Source of the DNA: Blattamonas nauphoetae
Lineage: Eukaryota; Preaxostyla; Oxymonadida
Assembly: GCA_033064195.1 (NCBI GenBank)
Contig: JARBJD010000629.1
Location: 1 to 27,622 of the forward strand
DNA: 27,622 bases
Reading direction: 5' to 3'
Positions 7,339-14,828 of the stretch are shown here, one piece after another (the stretch's first letter is position 1; each line of letters starts with the position of its first letter). The notes under the pieces were generated by a model, which made no database searches, was not told the origin of the DNA, and worked only from the letters and a program-made list of their open reading frames with translations. Both the position numbers and the translations under genes were made by a program.

Positions 7339-9201
7339 CTACATGATTCCCAAATCTTTGTGTAATGCTTTCAATGTGTGATTAGGATAGTACTCAACTT
7401 TGGGTTCACCTTTGCTATATCGTAATACCCACCACGTGGTTGCAGTTGTGGCTAGAATCGGTGCTGGAGGATGTGTAAATGTTGTCATATCACCACCACT
7501 TTGACTTGGGTTGTAAACATTATAGTACGTGTCAATCACTCCTTGATAAATTGGCTGAGATCTCAAAGTGACTGGAACATTCTGACCTCTGGAACTGATC
7601 GAATCATTACAGTTTGTTGGGCAACCACTTCTCTGGGTTGAGAAGCATAAAAGAAAATCAGAATTGTCATGAATTGGTCGTACTCTTGTCATTGTCTCAT
7701 TGGGATAATTCTGATCACCAGTGAGTTTCTCTTCAACGAGAGAATCCGTCAGTGATCGCTCCAAATCATCAGGAACAGCGAGGTACGAATCGAGATTGAG
7801 AGTCGATAATGCAAATTGATAGAAACGAGCTCCAATTGTTGTCGTTGGTTGTTCTGGATAATACCTGTTTTGTAGATTCACTTGGATGTTCTTCTGCATT
7901 GGATTTTGGAAGCAAGTGACTTCATTGTCGTAATGACGAAAGAGGAGCATAATATCCTTTGCATTCACCACTACCATTTGCTGAGTACAATCAATTCCTG
8001 TTGCCGTTGGTGCCTTCTGAAATGGATAGAATGAGATCTTTTCTGCTGGAATTGTTCCAGGACGATTTGTGTACATCTGCTTCAGATTCTCTTTCGCACC
8101 ATCTTTCATTTTGTATCCAGCACTCATGCAATACACATCATCAATTCGATAGTTTGTGACGTTCAATGAGATGTACTGATCCACGAATTCTGGTTCTGTT
8201 GTCACGACATTGGCTGTTGAACAAACAATGTCTTTTGTAACTGTTGGCTGCTGAAATGAATGACCAATTTGAACGAAATTCTTTGTGCATGAGGTGACAA
8301 GATTATTCAGAAAATACGGACGATGTTGAATACAATTGAGAATTGCTGCTTTAATAGTTGGTGCTGCAGCTGTTCCAGCTACGAGTGATGATAGTGTATC
8401 TTTCAAAGTGAGTTCAGGATTCACAGAACAGCAAACGAAAGCATCTTCATTCATGTGCACACTCAATTTCAAATCACCAAAAAGACATTTTGGATAGTCA
8501 GTCATTCCAGAGAATATTAGAAGATCTTCAAGATTAATCGACACACGTATAGGCACATCAATAGTGTCTTGAAACACTCCTGTTCCGGACGTCGTTGTGA
8601 AATCAGAAAGTGGAATATAAACACCAGCAACTGATTCATCATGTTCCCATGCATTTTTCCACGGTGTGTGACAATGCTTACGATTCTCCAATTGACTCTT
8701 CGGTTTGATCATATTGTAGATGTGAGATTCCATTGATACATCATTGTTTGTTGTGCTGATGATCCGTTGATTGTTGTGAAGAACAGTGAGGTCACGAAAG
8801 ATAGATGCCGAATGCTTGAGTCCAACGAAGATGAATATCCTCTCATTCATGAACGATCCAATTTTACCAGCTGTAGTTTGCCAATTATTGAGTTTCAATG
8901 TGGCAGTCATCGTGAACGTAATGAATGAATCATCAATTTGACAAATATCTTGATTACCAGTCAACGGAATGATTATCTCTTGTCCTGTGTAGAATCGTGC
9001 ATTCTCTGATGGTTTCAATTCTTGAATAGAAGTACTGTGAGCTCCATCATTCATGAGGTAATTAATGTGATGTTCGGACATCAGTTGTTGTTGTATTTGA
9101 CCCATGTCATCTCTCGTGTATTCTATCCTTCCAGTGGTATTTCCAGTCAGTGATGATGCTCCAGTTCTTTTGTTTGTCAGATGTGTTATATGCGAGTTCA
9201 T
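7339..9201 (-). CDS. Major capsid-type protein, copy 2 (620 aa)
   Basis: A full-length paralogue of the protein at 5566-7254, about 60 residues longer. Shared landmarks in order are the opening strand (GQEIIIPLTGNQDICQIDD), ERIFIFVGLKHSASIFRDL against FFGYKSSSDAIRDM, RKHCHTPWKNAWEHDESVAG, YPKCLFGDLKLSVHMNEDAF, ISFYPFQKAPTATGI, a Y-Y-P-x-x-P-x-T-T-I segment and C-terminal PPAPILATTATTWW. Similarity is clear but low, so the duplication is old or the genes have separate roles. It may be the main double jelly-roll protein with copy 1 as a second capsid subunit, or the reverse; the sequence alone does not decide. Two small MAPG genes lie directly upstream, as minor capsid genes do in related viruses. 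The frame looks whole. Confidence 0.78.
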   Translation of the reverse strand: MNSHITHLTNKRTGASSLTGNTTGRIEYTRDDMGQIQQQLMSEHHINYLMNDGAHSTSIQELKPSENARFYTGQEIIIPLTGNQDICQIDDSFITFTMTATLKLNNWQTTAGKIGSFMNERIFIFVGLKHSASIFRDLTVLHNNQRIISTTNNDVSMESHIYNMIKPKSQLENRKHCHTPWKNAWEHDESVAGVYIPLSDFTTTSGTGVFQDTIDVPIRVSINLEDLLIFSGMTDYPKCLFGDLKLSVHMNEDAFVCCSVNPELTLKDTLSSLVAGTAAAPTIKAAILNCIQHRPYFLNNLVTSCTKNFVQIGHSFQQPTVTKDIVCSTANVVTTEPEFVDQYISLNVTNYRIDDVYCMSAGYKMKDGAKENLKQMYTNRPGTIPAEKISFYPFQKAPTATGIDCTQQMVVVNAKDIMLLFRHYDNEVTCFQNPMQKNIQVNLQNRYYPEQPTTTIGARFYQFALSTLNLDSYLAVPDDLERSLTDSLVEEKLTGDQNYPNETMTRVRPIHDNSDFLLCFSTQRSGCPTNCNDSISSRGQNVPVTLRSQPIYQGVIDTYYNVYNPSQSGGDMTTFTHPPAPILATTATTWWVLRYSKGEPKVEYYPNHTLKALHKDLGIM

Positions 9202-9207
9202 TTTAAC

Positions 9208-9220
9208 AAAAATAAAAAAT
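9208..9220 (-). promoter_or_regulatory. T-rich start box, structural type
   Basis: On the minus strand ATTTTTTATTTTT ends about six bases before the ATG at 9201. Confidence 0.55.
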
Positions 9221-9242
9221 TACATTTATGCTTTAACTCTAG

Positions 9243-9542
9243 TTACTTTTTCTTTTTTGGTTTCTTTGATTTCGGCTTCAGCTTTTCTTCTAGTCTCAGT
9301 ATTTCTCCTCTGAGTTTGTTCGCAACTGCTGTGTTTCCTTCATTCATTGCTTGCTCATATTGTGCCATCTTTTCTGCATGGAGTTCCTGATCCGATTTCA
9401 CATCTGGAATCATCTCTATTCCTGTCTGTGCTACCTTCGAAATCAGTGGTCCAACGAAGGGGATGAGATTCAGAAATGGAGCTCCAACTCTGAGTATGTT
9501 TTTGCCAACTGCTGCTAATTTTGATAACCAACCTGGTGCCAT
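9243..9542 (-). CDS. Small basic amphipathic protein, MAPG type 1 (99 aa)
   Basis: The protein opens MAPGWLSKLAAVGKNILRVG, an amphipathic helix followed by a Pro/Gly-rich hydrophobic stretch (FLNLIPFVGPLISKV), then an acidic helix and a strongly basic tail (KPKSKKPKKKK). A membrane-active N-terminal helix with a basic tail is the pattern of internal capsid proteins such as adenovirus protein VI, which helps membrane passage. That function is analogy, not demonstrated homology. It pairs with the next gene upstream (9581-9889), which starts with the same MAPG...KL...GK pattern. It has its own start box and lies between that gene and capsid copy 2. Confidence 0.7.
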   Translation of the reverse strand: MAPGWLSKLAAVGKNILRVGAPFLNLIPFVGPLISKVAQTGIEMIPDVKSDQELHAEKMAQYEQAMNEGNTAVANKLRGEILRLEEKLKPKSKKPKKKK

Positions 9543-9548
9543 TTTAAT

Positions 9549-9560
9549 AAAAATAAAAAT
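9549..9560 (-). promoter_or_regulatory. T-rich start box, structural type
   Basis: On the minus strand ATTTTTATTTTT ends about six bases before the ATG at 9542. Confidence 0.55.
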
Positions 9561-9580
9561 ATTCGAATACTAGTGAATGT

Positions 9581-9889
9581 TTATCCTTTGAATTGAATTT
9601 TGGAATTGGACGAGAGTGGCATGTCATCGTTTGAATACCGTGCATTTCGTGGAGGTTCGTACTCGATCATCTGTGGTTTTTGTGCTCGATTGATCGCCTT
9701 ATTCTGTTGATAAACGTCCATCATTCCTCCTAATCCATTGAGTATTCCACCTGCTGTTTGTCCAAATTTACTGTTCGTTTGTGAGAGCAATCCACCACCA
9801 ACTTGAAGCAATGTTGGAGCTAGAGGTTTGATGAATTGAAAGAATTGCTTGCCGATATTTTTGAGTTTGTTGAAACTTCCTGGTGCCAT
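9581..9889 (-). CDS. Small amphipathic protein, MAPG type 2 (102 aa)
   Basis: It opens MAPGSFNKLKNIGKQFFQFI, which aligns with the start of the gene at 9243-9542 (MAPG, KL, GK at equal spacing). A Gly-rich middle (QVGGGLLSQ, GGILNGLGGMMDVYQQ) and a polar, partly basic tail follow. Gly-rich amphipathic segments of this kind occur in internal virion proteins of adenovirus-like and Polinton-like viruses. Placement next to the capsid genes supports a structural role, probably on the inner face of the shell. The tail lacks the Lys-rich run of its partner, so the two are related only at the N-terminus or have diverged strongly. Identification as a virion protein is inferred. Confidence 0.68.
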   Translation of the reverse strand: MAPGSFNKLKNIGKQFFQFIKPLAPTLLQVGGGLLSQTNSKFGQTAGGILNGLGGMMDVYQQNKAINRAQKPQMIEYEPPRNARYSNDDMPLSSNSKIQFKG

Positions 9890-9895
9890 TTATGT

Positions 9896-9908
9896 AAAAA
9901 TAAAAAAT
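9896..9908 (-). promoter_or_regulatory. T-rich start box, structural type
   Basis: On the minus strand TTTTTTATTTTTA ends about six bases before the ATG at 9889. Confidence 0.55.
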
Positions 9909-9925
9909 ACAATTCATTTATAATT

Positions 9926-10552
9926 TTAGCGTGGAATCGCTTTCGTCAGAGAAATGCCATAATTGAGAATAGTGTTGTATGCTTCATTGTAGGCAATGCT
10001 CATGTCTTTTCCACCAACGAGGATCTTGAATATTGTTCTAAACACTGGGAGTTTATTCAGACATATGCACTTATCAGACAGGTCATCCAATTCAATCACC
10101 ACATCATTGATTCCAGTGAGAGTCGCAATCAGTGCACATAAATCACTTTGGTTTGTGATCAGTTTCTTCGAAGGTTCAATGAGGTTATTCAACAGTTTCT
10201 TTTCACATGCGAATGCATTCTTGTACACTAACAGTAGTTGATCTTTGAATGCTGAAATATTTGATGTATATTCTCTTAGTGGAATGGAACGGCTCTGAAT
10301 AGGAGCTGATGGATATGTCTCCAACGGTGGATCGTAAGCACCTCGTTCATTGGATACCACAGGTTCAGAGCACACTCTTTCTCTCCCCAAAGGAGGGTTC
10401 GAAGTCTCTAGCGAGACCATCTCCATCTTCGATCCTCTATTATCTACTCCAGCTTTACTTCGATCTTCAATGATGACATTGTTGGTGATTGATGTTGGTA
10501 CTGAAGAAGAACTTGTGTGTTTCGTAAATTGACAACTTAGAATTGGTTGCAT
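9926..10552 (-). CDS. Unassigned 208-aa protein
   Basis: The ATG at 10552 is the likely start; the frame also extends one codon to a GTG. The first 100 residues are rich in Ser, Pro and charged residues and look disordered (SSSSVPTSITNN, VSNERGAYDPP). Residues about 105-208 look folded and alpha-helical (ISAFKDQLLLVYKNAFACEK, LCALIATLTGINDVVIELDD). No membrane segment or catalytic motif is visible. It lies in the leftward structural block between a 160-aa gene and the MAPG pair, which hints at a virion or assembly role. The disordered part encodes one copy of the GGGTTCGAAG motif (10393-10418), so that GC-rich motif sits inside coding sequence where the protein is least constrained. Confidence 0.62.
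   Translation of the reverse strand: MQPILSCQFTKHTSSSSVPTSITNNVIIEDRSKAGVDNRGSKMEMVSLETSNPPLGRERVCSEPVVSNERGAYDPPLETYPSAPIQSRSIPLREYTSNISAFKDQLLLVYKNAFACEKKLLNNLIEPSKKLITNQSDLCALIATLTGINDVVIELDDLSDKCICLNKLPVFRTIFKILVGGKDMSIAYNEAYNTILNYGISLTKAIPR
10393..10418 (+). repeat. GGGTTCGAAG motif, copy 2
   Basis: GAGGGTTCGAAGTCTCTAGC followed by GAGACC. The second half forms a perfect 5-bp hairpin, GTCTC-TAGC-GAGAC. It lies inside the disordered part of the 208-aa gene. Confidence 0.55.
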
Positions 10553-10561
10553 CACTTTCTA

Positions 10562-10575
10562 TAAAAATAAAAAAT
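10562..10575 (-). promoter_or_regulatory. T-rich start box, structural type
   Basis: On the minus strand ATTTTTTATTTTTA lies nine bases upstream of the ATG at 10552. Confidence 0.55.
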
Positions 10576-10595
10576 ATATATTAATGTTTTTAAAT

Positions 10596-11078
10596 TCACT
10601 TTTCTGCTCGATCGATTTCTCCCATTCCAGAACTATCCAACTGTGCAAATCGATAATATCCAGGCATCTCTGTTTGGTACTGATCGATATCATCATCTGT
10701 TCTTGTTGCATAGGCTTGGCGTGTCAGCTTATTGCAAAGTGTCGATATGTCATCTGAATAGTGATTGAAGTATTCTTTTAAGAAAGTTGAGTCTTGAGTA
10801 ATCATTTGGAGAAACACAGGATGAATCTGTTCCTTGAAGGCTTTCTTTTGTTTCATACTGGGATTGTAGTCCTGAACATGATCATGAAGCCATTTGTCCC
10901 ACATTTGTGATGCTACTTTCGATTGAATCGAATTGAACACCATATTGTCTATGACATGTTTCTCAAGATTTGCGGGGTTTCCTTGACTTGCACGAGTTAT
11001 TCCCAATACACTTGTCATGAAGTCGCCAACAACTTTCTTCATTATTGCATATGGTTGTTGAGATCGTTTAGTCTTCAT
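10596..11078 (-). CDS. Unassigned 160-aa protein, second gene of a pair
   Basis: A complete, mostly alpha-helical protein with a basic N-terminus (MKTKRSQQPYAIMKKVVG). Its helices are rich in Gln, Lys and Asp (VASQMWDKWLHDHVQDYNP, MITQDSTFLKEYFNHYSDD). I recognise no family. It begins only 18 bases after the end of the 153-aa gene, and no T-rich start box lies between the two. That makes it the one structural-block gene without its own box, and suggests it is translated from the same transcript as its upstream neighbour. A role in virion assembly is possible from position alone. Confidence 0.62.
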   Translation of the reverse strand: MKTKRSQQPYAIMKKVVGDFMTSVLGITRASQGNPANLEKHVIDNMVFNSIQSKVASQMWDKWLHDHVQDYNPSMKQKKAFKEQIHPVFLQMITQDSTFLKEYFNHYSDDISTLCNKLTRQAYATRTDDDIDQYQTEMPGYYRFAQLDSSGMGEIDRAEK

Positions 11079-11096
11079 CTCTTCATAGCTGATGTC

Positions 11097-11558
11097 TCAA
11101 TAATTGGTTGGTAAATCGTATGTTCCATTCTTGAGGAAATTCCTGTGCACCGCTTTGATTTTCCTTCCATTTTCTTGATTGAATGATGTGTATGGTTTCA
11201 GTCTTCGCATATCTGGTGTTGGATTCATTGCGTAGTATGTCTCTTTGACTGGTCTACTGTTGTATGGAGTTAGCATGGCACCATTGACTGCAATCAAATC
11301 TCCAGTATCATTGTCGTACACCATCACATCAGGAACTTGTCCATATTGTTCTATTTTCGCAGTCCAATTTCGTCCAGTTCTCGTAATATACTCTCGTGCT
11401 GATGGAAGACTGCACAGAACATCATTGCGTCTGGTTTGAATATCATCGTCGGCATAGATTCGTTTCAATGCTGCTTGAGTCTCCGGTCCGTATCTCATTT
11501 TTGGTTTCTTCGCTTGTGCTTTTCTTTGTGGTTGAACGTACACTATCTTTTGTGACAT
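11097..11558 (-). CDS. Unassigned 153-aa basic protein
   Basis: The N-terminus is strongly basic (VQPQRKAQAKKPKMRYG) and is followed by a mixed alpha/beta region (EYITRTGRNWTAKIEQYG, VPDVMVYDNDTGDLIAVNG). A basic leader of this kind can bind nucleic acid or act as a nuclear signal; both readings are inference. No membrane segment, Cys cluster or catalytic motif is visible. It is divergently arranged with the ATPase gene, and the 61-base gap between the two starts must hold both promoters. It leads a likely two-gene transcript with the 160-aa gene. Confidence 0.62.
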   Translation of the reverse strand: MSQKIVYVQPQRKAQAKKPKMRYGPETQAALKRIYADDDIQTRRNDVLCSLPSAREYITRTGRNWTAKIEQYGQVPDVMVYDNDTGDLIAVNGAMLTPYNSRPVKETYYAMNPTPDMRRLKPYTSFNQENGRKIKAVHRNFLKNGTYDLPTNY

Positions 11559-11619
11559 TGTTTGTTTTCATACAAAATAAAAAAACCAAAAGTATATTTT
11601 AATTAGAGTTAAATCACAA
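11559..11619. promoter_or_regulatory. Bidirectional promoter gap between the 153-aa gene and the ATPase
   Basis: Sixty-one AT-rich bases separate two divergent starts. On the minus strand the box TTTTTTTATTTTG (11573-11586) lies about 15 bases from the ATG at 11558. On the plus side the sequence before 11620 is TATATTTTAATTAGAGTTAA, a weaker match to either box type, so the ATPase may be controlled differently. Confidence 0.5.
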
Positions 11620-12501
11620 ATGAACAAATCGAATATGGCTAAACCGGAGGTTTCGCGGAGGGTGGAACCCTCGTCTCTAACAGCATATGTGAATGCAAAA
11701 CTGAGTGAAGCTTCTAGTAGGAATGTGTCTCATGAAGTGCAATCACAAATACATCCAGACTTGAATTTCAATCGCAACAGTGTTAATGTCCTTGTCGGAA
11801 ATAGAGGAAGTGGCAAAACATTTAATGCTCTTCGAGAAGTTGCCAAACTCCAAAATGTTCAGGTCAGAAATGAATTGTTTCATCTCTTTGTCTTTGTCAC
11901 TGATAAGAATATTGATCCAACCTTCGACAAATTCAAACCAATATTGAACGTTCCTTATGTGAAAGTCAAATACGATGATGCACTTCCATTTCTGTTGGAA
12001 CTCTCTGAATCAAAAGCAGCGTATGAAGAGATTATTGACAATCAATGGCAGAATAGAATCACTGATGAATGCAGAGAGGATCTCTTTGACTCACTTTACA
12101 TTGATGACTTCTCAGTTAAGAATCTCCAAACGATTATCCTTCTTGATGACTGTCGTAGAATCTTAGGTGAGAGAAGAACATCCAAAAATAGAATGACCAT
12201 GATGGACTTGATACTGGAGAATCGACAACCGAAATTCACTTTCTTTCTGACGATGCATGAGCTCTTCAGTTTGTCAGCTGACATGAAGTCAAACATTGAT
12301 GCAATGTGGATCTTTGGAGGATTCAACAAAGAACGAATCAGTCGAGTCTATCCTCAGTTGAACTCACCAATTGATACTCAACACTTCTGGAATATCTATC
12401 AACGGAAACAAAAGTGTGAAGCAGTCATTCTTCGATACAACACTGATGGAGGAGCACTGAATGAGATCAACAAAGATGGGTTAATCAGAAGGGTCTGTTA
12501 A
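11620..12501 (+). CDS. A32/FtsK-HerA-like genome packaging ATPase (293 aa)
   Basis: Walker A is GNRGSGKT at residues 60-67 and Walker B is TIILLDDC at about 171-178, each after a hydrophobic strand. That spacing and the roughly 290-aa length fit the packaging ATPases of Polintons, virophages and poxviruses (A32-like), which drive DNA into the capsid. A polar Ser-rich segment precedes the nucleotide-binding fold. After Walker B, FTFFLTMHELFSLSADMKSN resembles the region that carries the sensor residues in this family. The start at 11620 follows AAATCACAA; a second in-frame ATG lies five codons later. The N-terminal codons carry the third copy of the GGGTTCGAAG-like motif. It is the only plus-strand gene in the middle of the element, and its 3' end overlaps the opposing gene by 21 bases. 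Confidence 0.9.
   Translation: MNKSNMAKPEVSRRVEPSSLTAYVNAKLSEASSRNVSHEVQSQIHPDLNFNRNSVNVLVGNRGSGKTFNALREVAKLQNVQVRNELFHLFVFVTDKNIDPTFDKFKPILNVPYVKVKYDDALPFLLELSESKAAYEEIIDNQWQNRITDECREDLFDSLYIDDFSVKNLQTIILLDDCRRILGERRTSKNRMTMMDLILENRQPKFTFFLTMHELFSLSADMKSNIDAMWIFGGFNKERISRVYPQLNSPIDTQHFWNIYQRKQKCEAVILRYNTDGGALNEINKDGLIRRVC
11649..11678. repeat. GGGTTCGAAG-like motif, copy 3 (diverged)
   Basis: GGTTTCGCGGAGGGTGGAAC continued by CCTCGTCTCT. On the minus strand it shares GAGGGTTC and GCGA(A/G)AC with copies 1 and 2, with a two-base gap. It lies in the first codons of the ATPase gene. Confidence 0.4.
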
Positions 12502-12840
12502 TTCTTGGATAAGGTTGCCAATCGTCTCGTCAAAACTTCGAAGCCTCATGCTGAGAGTGTCTGTGAGCGTTCGAATTGATTCTTCAATGTCAGACAATCT
12601 TTGATCAATCGAGAGTGAATTAGGAGAAGTGGAAGCATCAACATATCGTTTCCTCAGTGCAATCTCACCTCTTATTTTTGTTATTCTGTATCCATCAATT
12701 TGAATCATCCTATTCAGTTTCTGTGTTGTGTACTCATTCAGTTCTTTTTTATTCTTCTCCAAGTATCTCTGAAAGTCGTGGATGTTTGTGAACTCTTTCT
12801 GTTCAGGATCAAACGGTTCTAATATTTTCAGTGATGTCAT
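12481..12840 (-). CDS. Unassigned 119-aa coiled-coil protein
   Basis: The protein is hydrophilic and predicted to be mainly helical, with coiled-coil-like charged stretches (DFQRYLEKNKKELNEYTTQK) and a C-terminal helix with regular hydrophobic spacing (SDIEESIRTLTDTLSMRLRS). No catalytic motif or membrane segment is visible. A T-rich box (12849-12858) lies upstream of its ATG. It is tail to tail with the ATPase, overlapping it by 21 bases, and lies just downstream of the integrase gene with a 36-base gap. It may form an oligomer or bind a partner; function is unknown. Confidence 0.6.
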   Translation of the reverse strand: MTSLKILEPFDPEQKEFTNIHDFQRYLEKNKKELNEYTTQKLNRMIQIDGYRITKIRGEIALRKRYVDASTSPNSLSIDQRLSDIEESIRTLTDTLSMRLRSFDETIGNLIQELTDPSD

Positions 12841-12848
12841 TTCAATGC

Positions 12849-12858
12849 AATAAAAATA
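12849..12858 (-). promoter_or_regulatory. Short T-rich start box
   Basis: GATATTTTTA on the minus strand, about nine bases before the ATG at 12840. It is a weaker match than the structural-gene boxes. Confidence 0.4.
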
Positions 12859-12876
12859 TCTGAAACATTTTTGAGA

Positions 12877-14805
12877 TTAGATTAAATTAAATTCAGCCAT
12901 GAACTCTGGAGTTAAGTCGTCAATTGAGTCTGCATGGAACTTGGTGTGTTGGATTGGAACGTACACTATTTTTGGGAGACATGTGAGACCATTCAGTAGA
13001 GTTGCTACAACATTACCGTGCTTGTATTCAATGAATGTCCCCACGAATTGAAACTGTCTACGCTTCTTCTGAAACTTAGCAACAGTCTTGTCTAAATCAA
13101 GGTGAATTAGTAGAATGTTTCCTGGCTTGTACTTCCATAGCATCTGTGTTGTCTGCTGTCTTTGAATGTTCTTCAATTGTTCTTCACAACTGGAGATATA
13201 CAGTGCTTCAATCTCTCGATTGTTTTGTGCTTGCTGTGGAGTGAACTTGTTCCAGTACGCTCGATGAGGAGTCATGTTGTAGTATTCAACCATCTGATTC
13301 ATCAATGAATGATTTGCCATCTGTGTCGCATTGTCTTGGAATCCATCCCTGATTGTTCTTATCACTCGATCGACAATTCTATTGTGATTTGTGAATGGTG
13401 AGCTTGTGAAATATGTACTGACATTCTGATCCTTGAAAAACTCTGATACTTCTCCACTTGTCCATGCTGCTTCACCATCTCCTCGAATGTTGTTGACATG
13501 AACTCCACGATGATTAATCAGGTCATTGATTGCAGTCTTGACTTTGCTCCATGATTTATCCAGAACAGGAATGACAACCAGGTATTTGGTGTTGAGGTTA
13601 ATTGCGAAGAGGTATATCTGCAACACTGTTTTCGACGTTGGTGATTGAATGAAAACGAGATCAATTTCCCATGATCCGAACTTGGGAGAGAAGTATGGTC
13701 GATCACAATTCTGAGGAACCTTTCTGTCTGATGTCTTCTGTGGATCACCTGTAATTGCTTTCGACATGAACTGCATTTTTGATCGAAAAGGATACACAAT
13801 TTTTTCCGTTGTTTTAGGAATTGTTGGTGGATCAATTCTCATTCTGTCACTTCCTTTTTCTCTCTGAATCTTCCTCGGATGTGCAACACTCCATCTGTGA
13901 TCAAATTCCTCATACCAATCCTGAAATGATCTTCCTCCGAATGGGATTTGTTTTGTGTGAGTCAGAATGAAGTCAAGATCTTCGTTCGCAATCTTTCTGT
14001 TTATTGAGGCTCGAACAAATGTGTCTCTGTTCATTTTATTTGCATCCAGAATGTGTGAGGTAATAAAGTGTTCCATCTGCTTTTGATTATTCATGATTGA
14101 GTTCTCAGCTTTGATCTGTTCATCTTCTGAGTCATTTCTCTGTTGATGATCAAACAATCCTTTCATTCGTCCCAACTTATTGAGTACTTGCTGTGTCGTC
14201 GGTTCGTAGTGTCTGATCTCTCTCACAGGGTGTTTGAATGGAGTTGTTCTGATTGACATTGGTGGATTGGGAATAATGACATCATCCTCCTCCTCTTCAA
14301 ATCTCCTCTCCTTCATTGGATATTCATATTCAAACCCCATTGATTTCAAGTTTCTCATCTGTCCAGGAATATCCAGGTCTTCAGGCGATTCAATTACTAT
14401 TGGTCTCTGCACTGGTGTTGGGATTGGAATTGGTCTTGCCTCTGCAGGCCTTCGAATCCGTGGTGAAAAATTCACTCCCTGATTCACCTCGTGATGATAA
14501 AATTGATATGCTTCGTATGCAAGTTTAGCAGTACTATCCCGAATACGAATTCCTAGGAAGTTGCTTACAAATTGTTGAACTACTCTTCTTCCATCAGATA
14601 GTACTAATTCAGGAGAGAAACCTCCATTGAACCAATCCTCGAAGTATGTTTCATCATTTCCATAAAATGGTCCATTAGAATCAGCGCCATGATAGACAGG
14701 TAAAACGTTAGTTAAAGTCCATTTCTTTTCGACTATTTCGTTTTTAGAATGCTGTGTGCACCGAAGGAGTCTATTCACTATTGTATTGATCTGTCGTGTG
14801 TTCAT
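12877..14805 (-). CDS. Polinton retroviral-type integrase with a long N-terminal extension (642 aa)
   Basis: The rve-type catalytic core lies at about residues 375-500: GSWEIDLVF carries the first Asp (about 382), RGDGEAAWTSGEV the second (about 443), and NHNRIVDRVIRTIRDGF is the typical Polinton form of the third motif. The C-terminal part (about 565-640) has the small beta-rich pattern of an SH3/chromo-like DNA-binding module. The enzyme would insert the linear element into host DNA. The first 370 residues are unusual in length. They hold a predicted globular part (1-110), a Pro-rich acidic linker (115-185, with EEEEDD) and helical segments; part of this may be the zinc-binding or capsid-associated region. 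It lies between the polymerase and the coiled-coil gene. The frame looks whole. Confidence 0.9.
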   Translation of the reverse strand: MNTRQINTIVNRLLRCTQHSKNEIVEKKWTLTNVLPVYHGADSNGPFYGNDETYFEDWFNGGFSPELVLSDGRRVVQQFVSNFLGIRIRDSTAKLAYEAYQFYHHEVNQGVNFSPRIRRPAEARPIPIPTPVQRPIVIESPEDLDIPGQMRNLKSMGFEYEYPMKERRFEEEEDDVIIPNPPMSIRTTPFKHPVREIRHYEPTTQQVLNKLGRMKGLFDHQQRNDSEDEQIKAENSIMNNQKQMEHFITSHILDANKMNRDTFVRASINRKIANEDLDFILTHTKQIPFGGRSFQDWYEEFDHRWSVAHPRKIQREKGSDRMRIDPPTIPKTTEKIVYPFRSKMQFMSKAITGDPQKTSDRKVPQNCDRPYFSPKFGSWEIDLVFIQSPTSKTVLQIYLFAINLNTKYLVVIPVLDKSWSKVKTAINDLINHRGVHVNNIRGDGEAAWTSGEVSEFFKDQNVSTYFTSSPFTNHNRIVDRVIRTIRDGFQDNATQMANHSLMNQMVEYYNMTPHRAYWNKFTPQQAQNNREIEALYISSCEEQLKNIQRQQTTQMLWKYKPGNILLIHLDLDKTVAKFQKKRRQFQFVGTFIEYKHGNVVATLLNGLTCLPKIVYVPIQHTKFHADSIDDLTPEFMAEFNLI

Positions 14806-14810
14806 TTATT

Positions 14811-14820
14811 CAAAAATAAA
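14811..14820 (-). promoter_or_regulatory. T-rich start box at the integrase gene
   Basis: TTTATTTTTG on the minus strand ends about five bases before the ATG at 14805. The box lies in the short gap after the polymerase gene. Confidence 0.5.
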
Positions 14821-14828
14821 GTTTGTGT

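Noticed and set aside
9104-9390. Antisense membrane-like frames opposite the capsid and MAPG genes
   Set aside because: These are reverse-strand readings of the Lys-rich tail and AT-rich gap.
5537-10575. AAAATAAAA runs as polyadenylation signals of the leftward genes
   Set aside because: They read AATAAA only on the plus strand, opposite to these genes, and sit upstream of starts, so a start-box role fits better.
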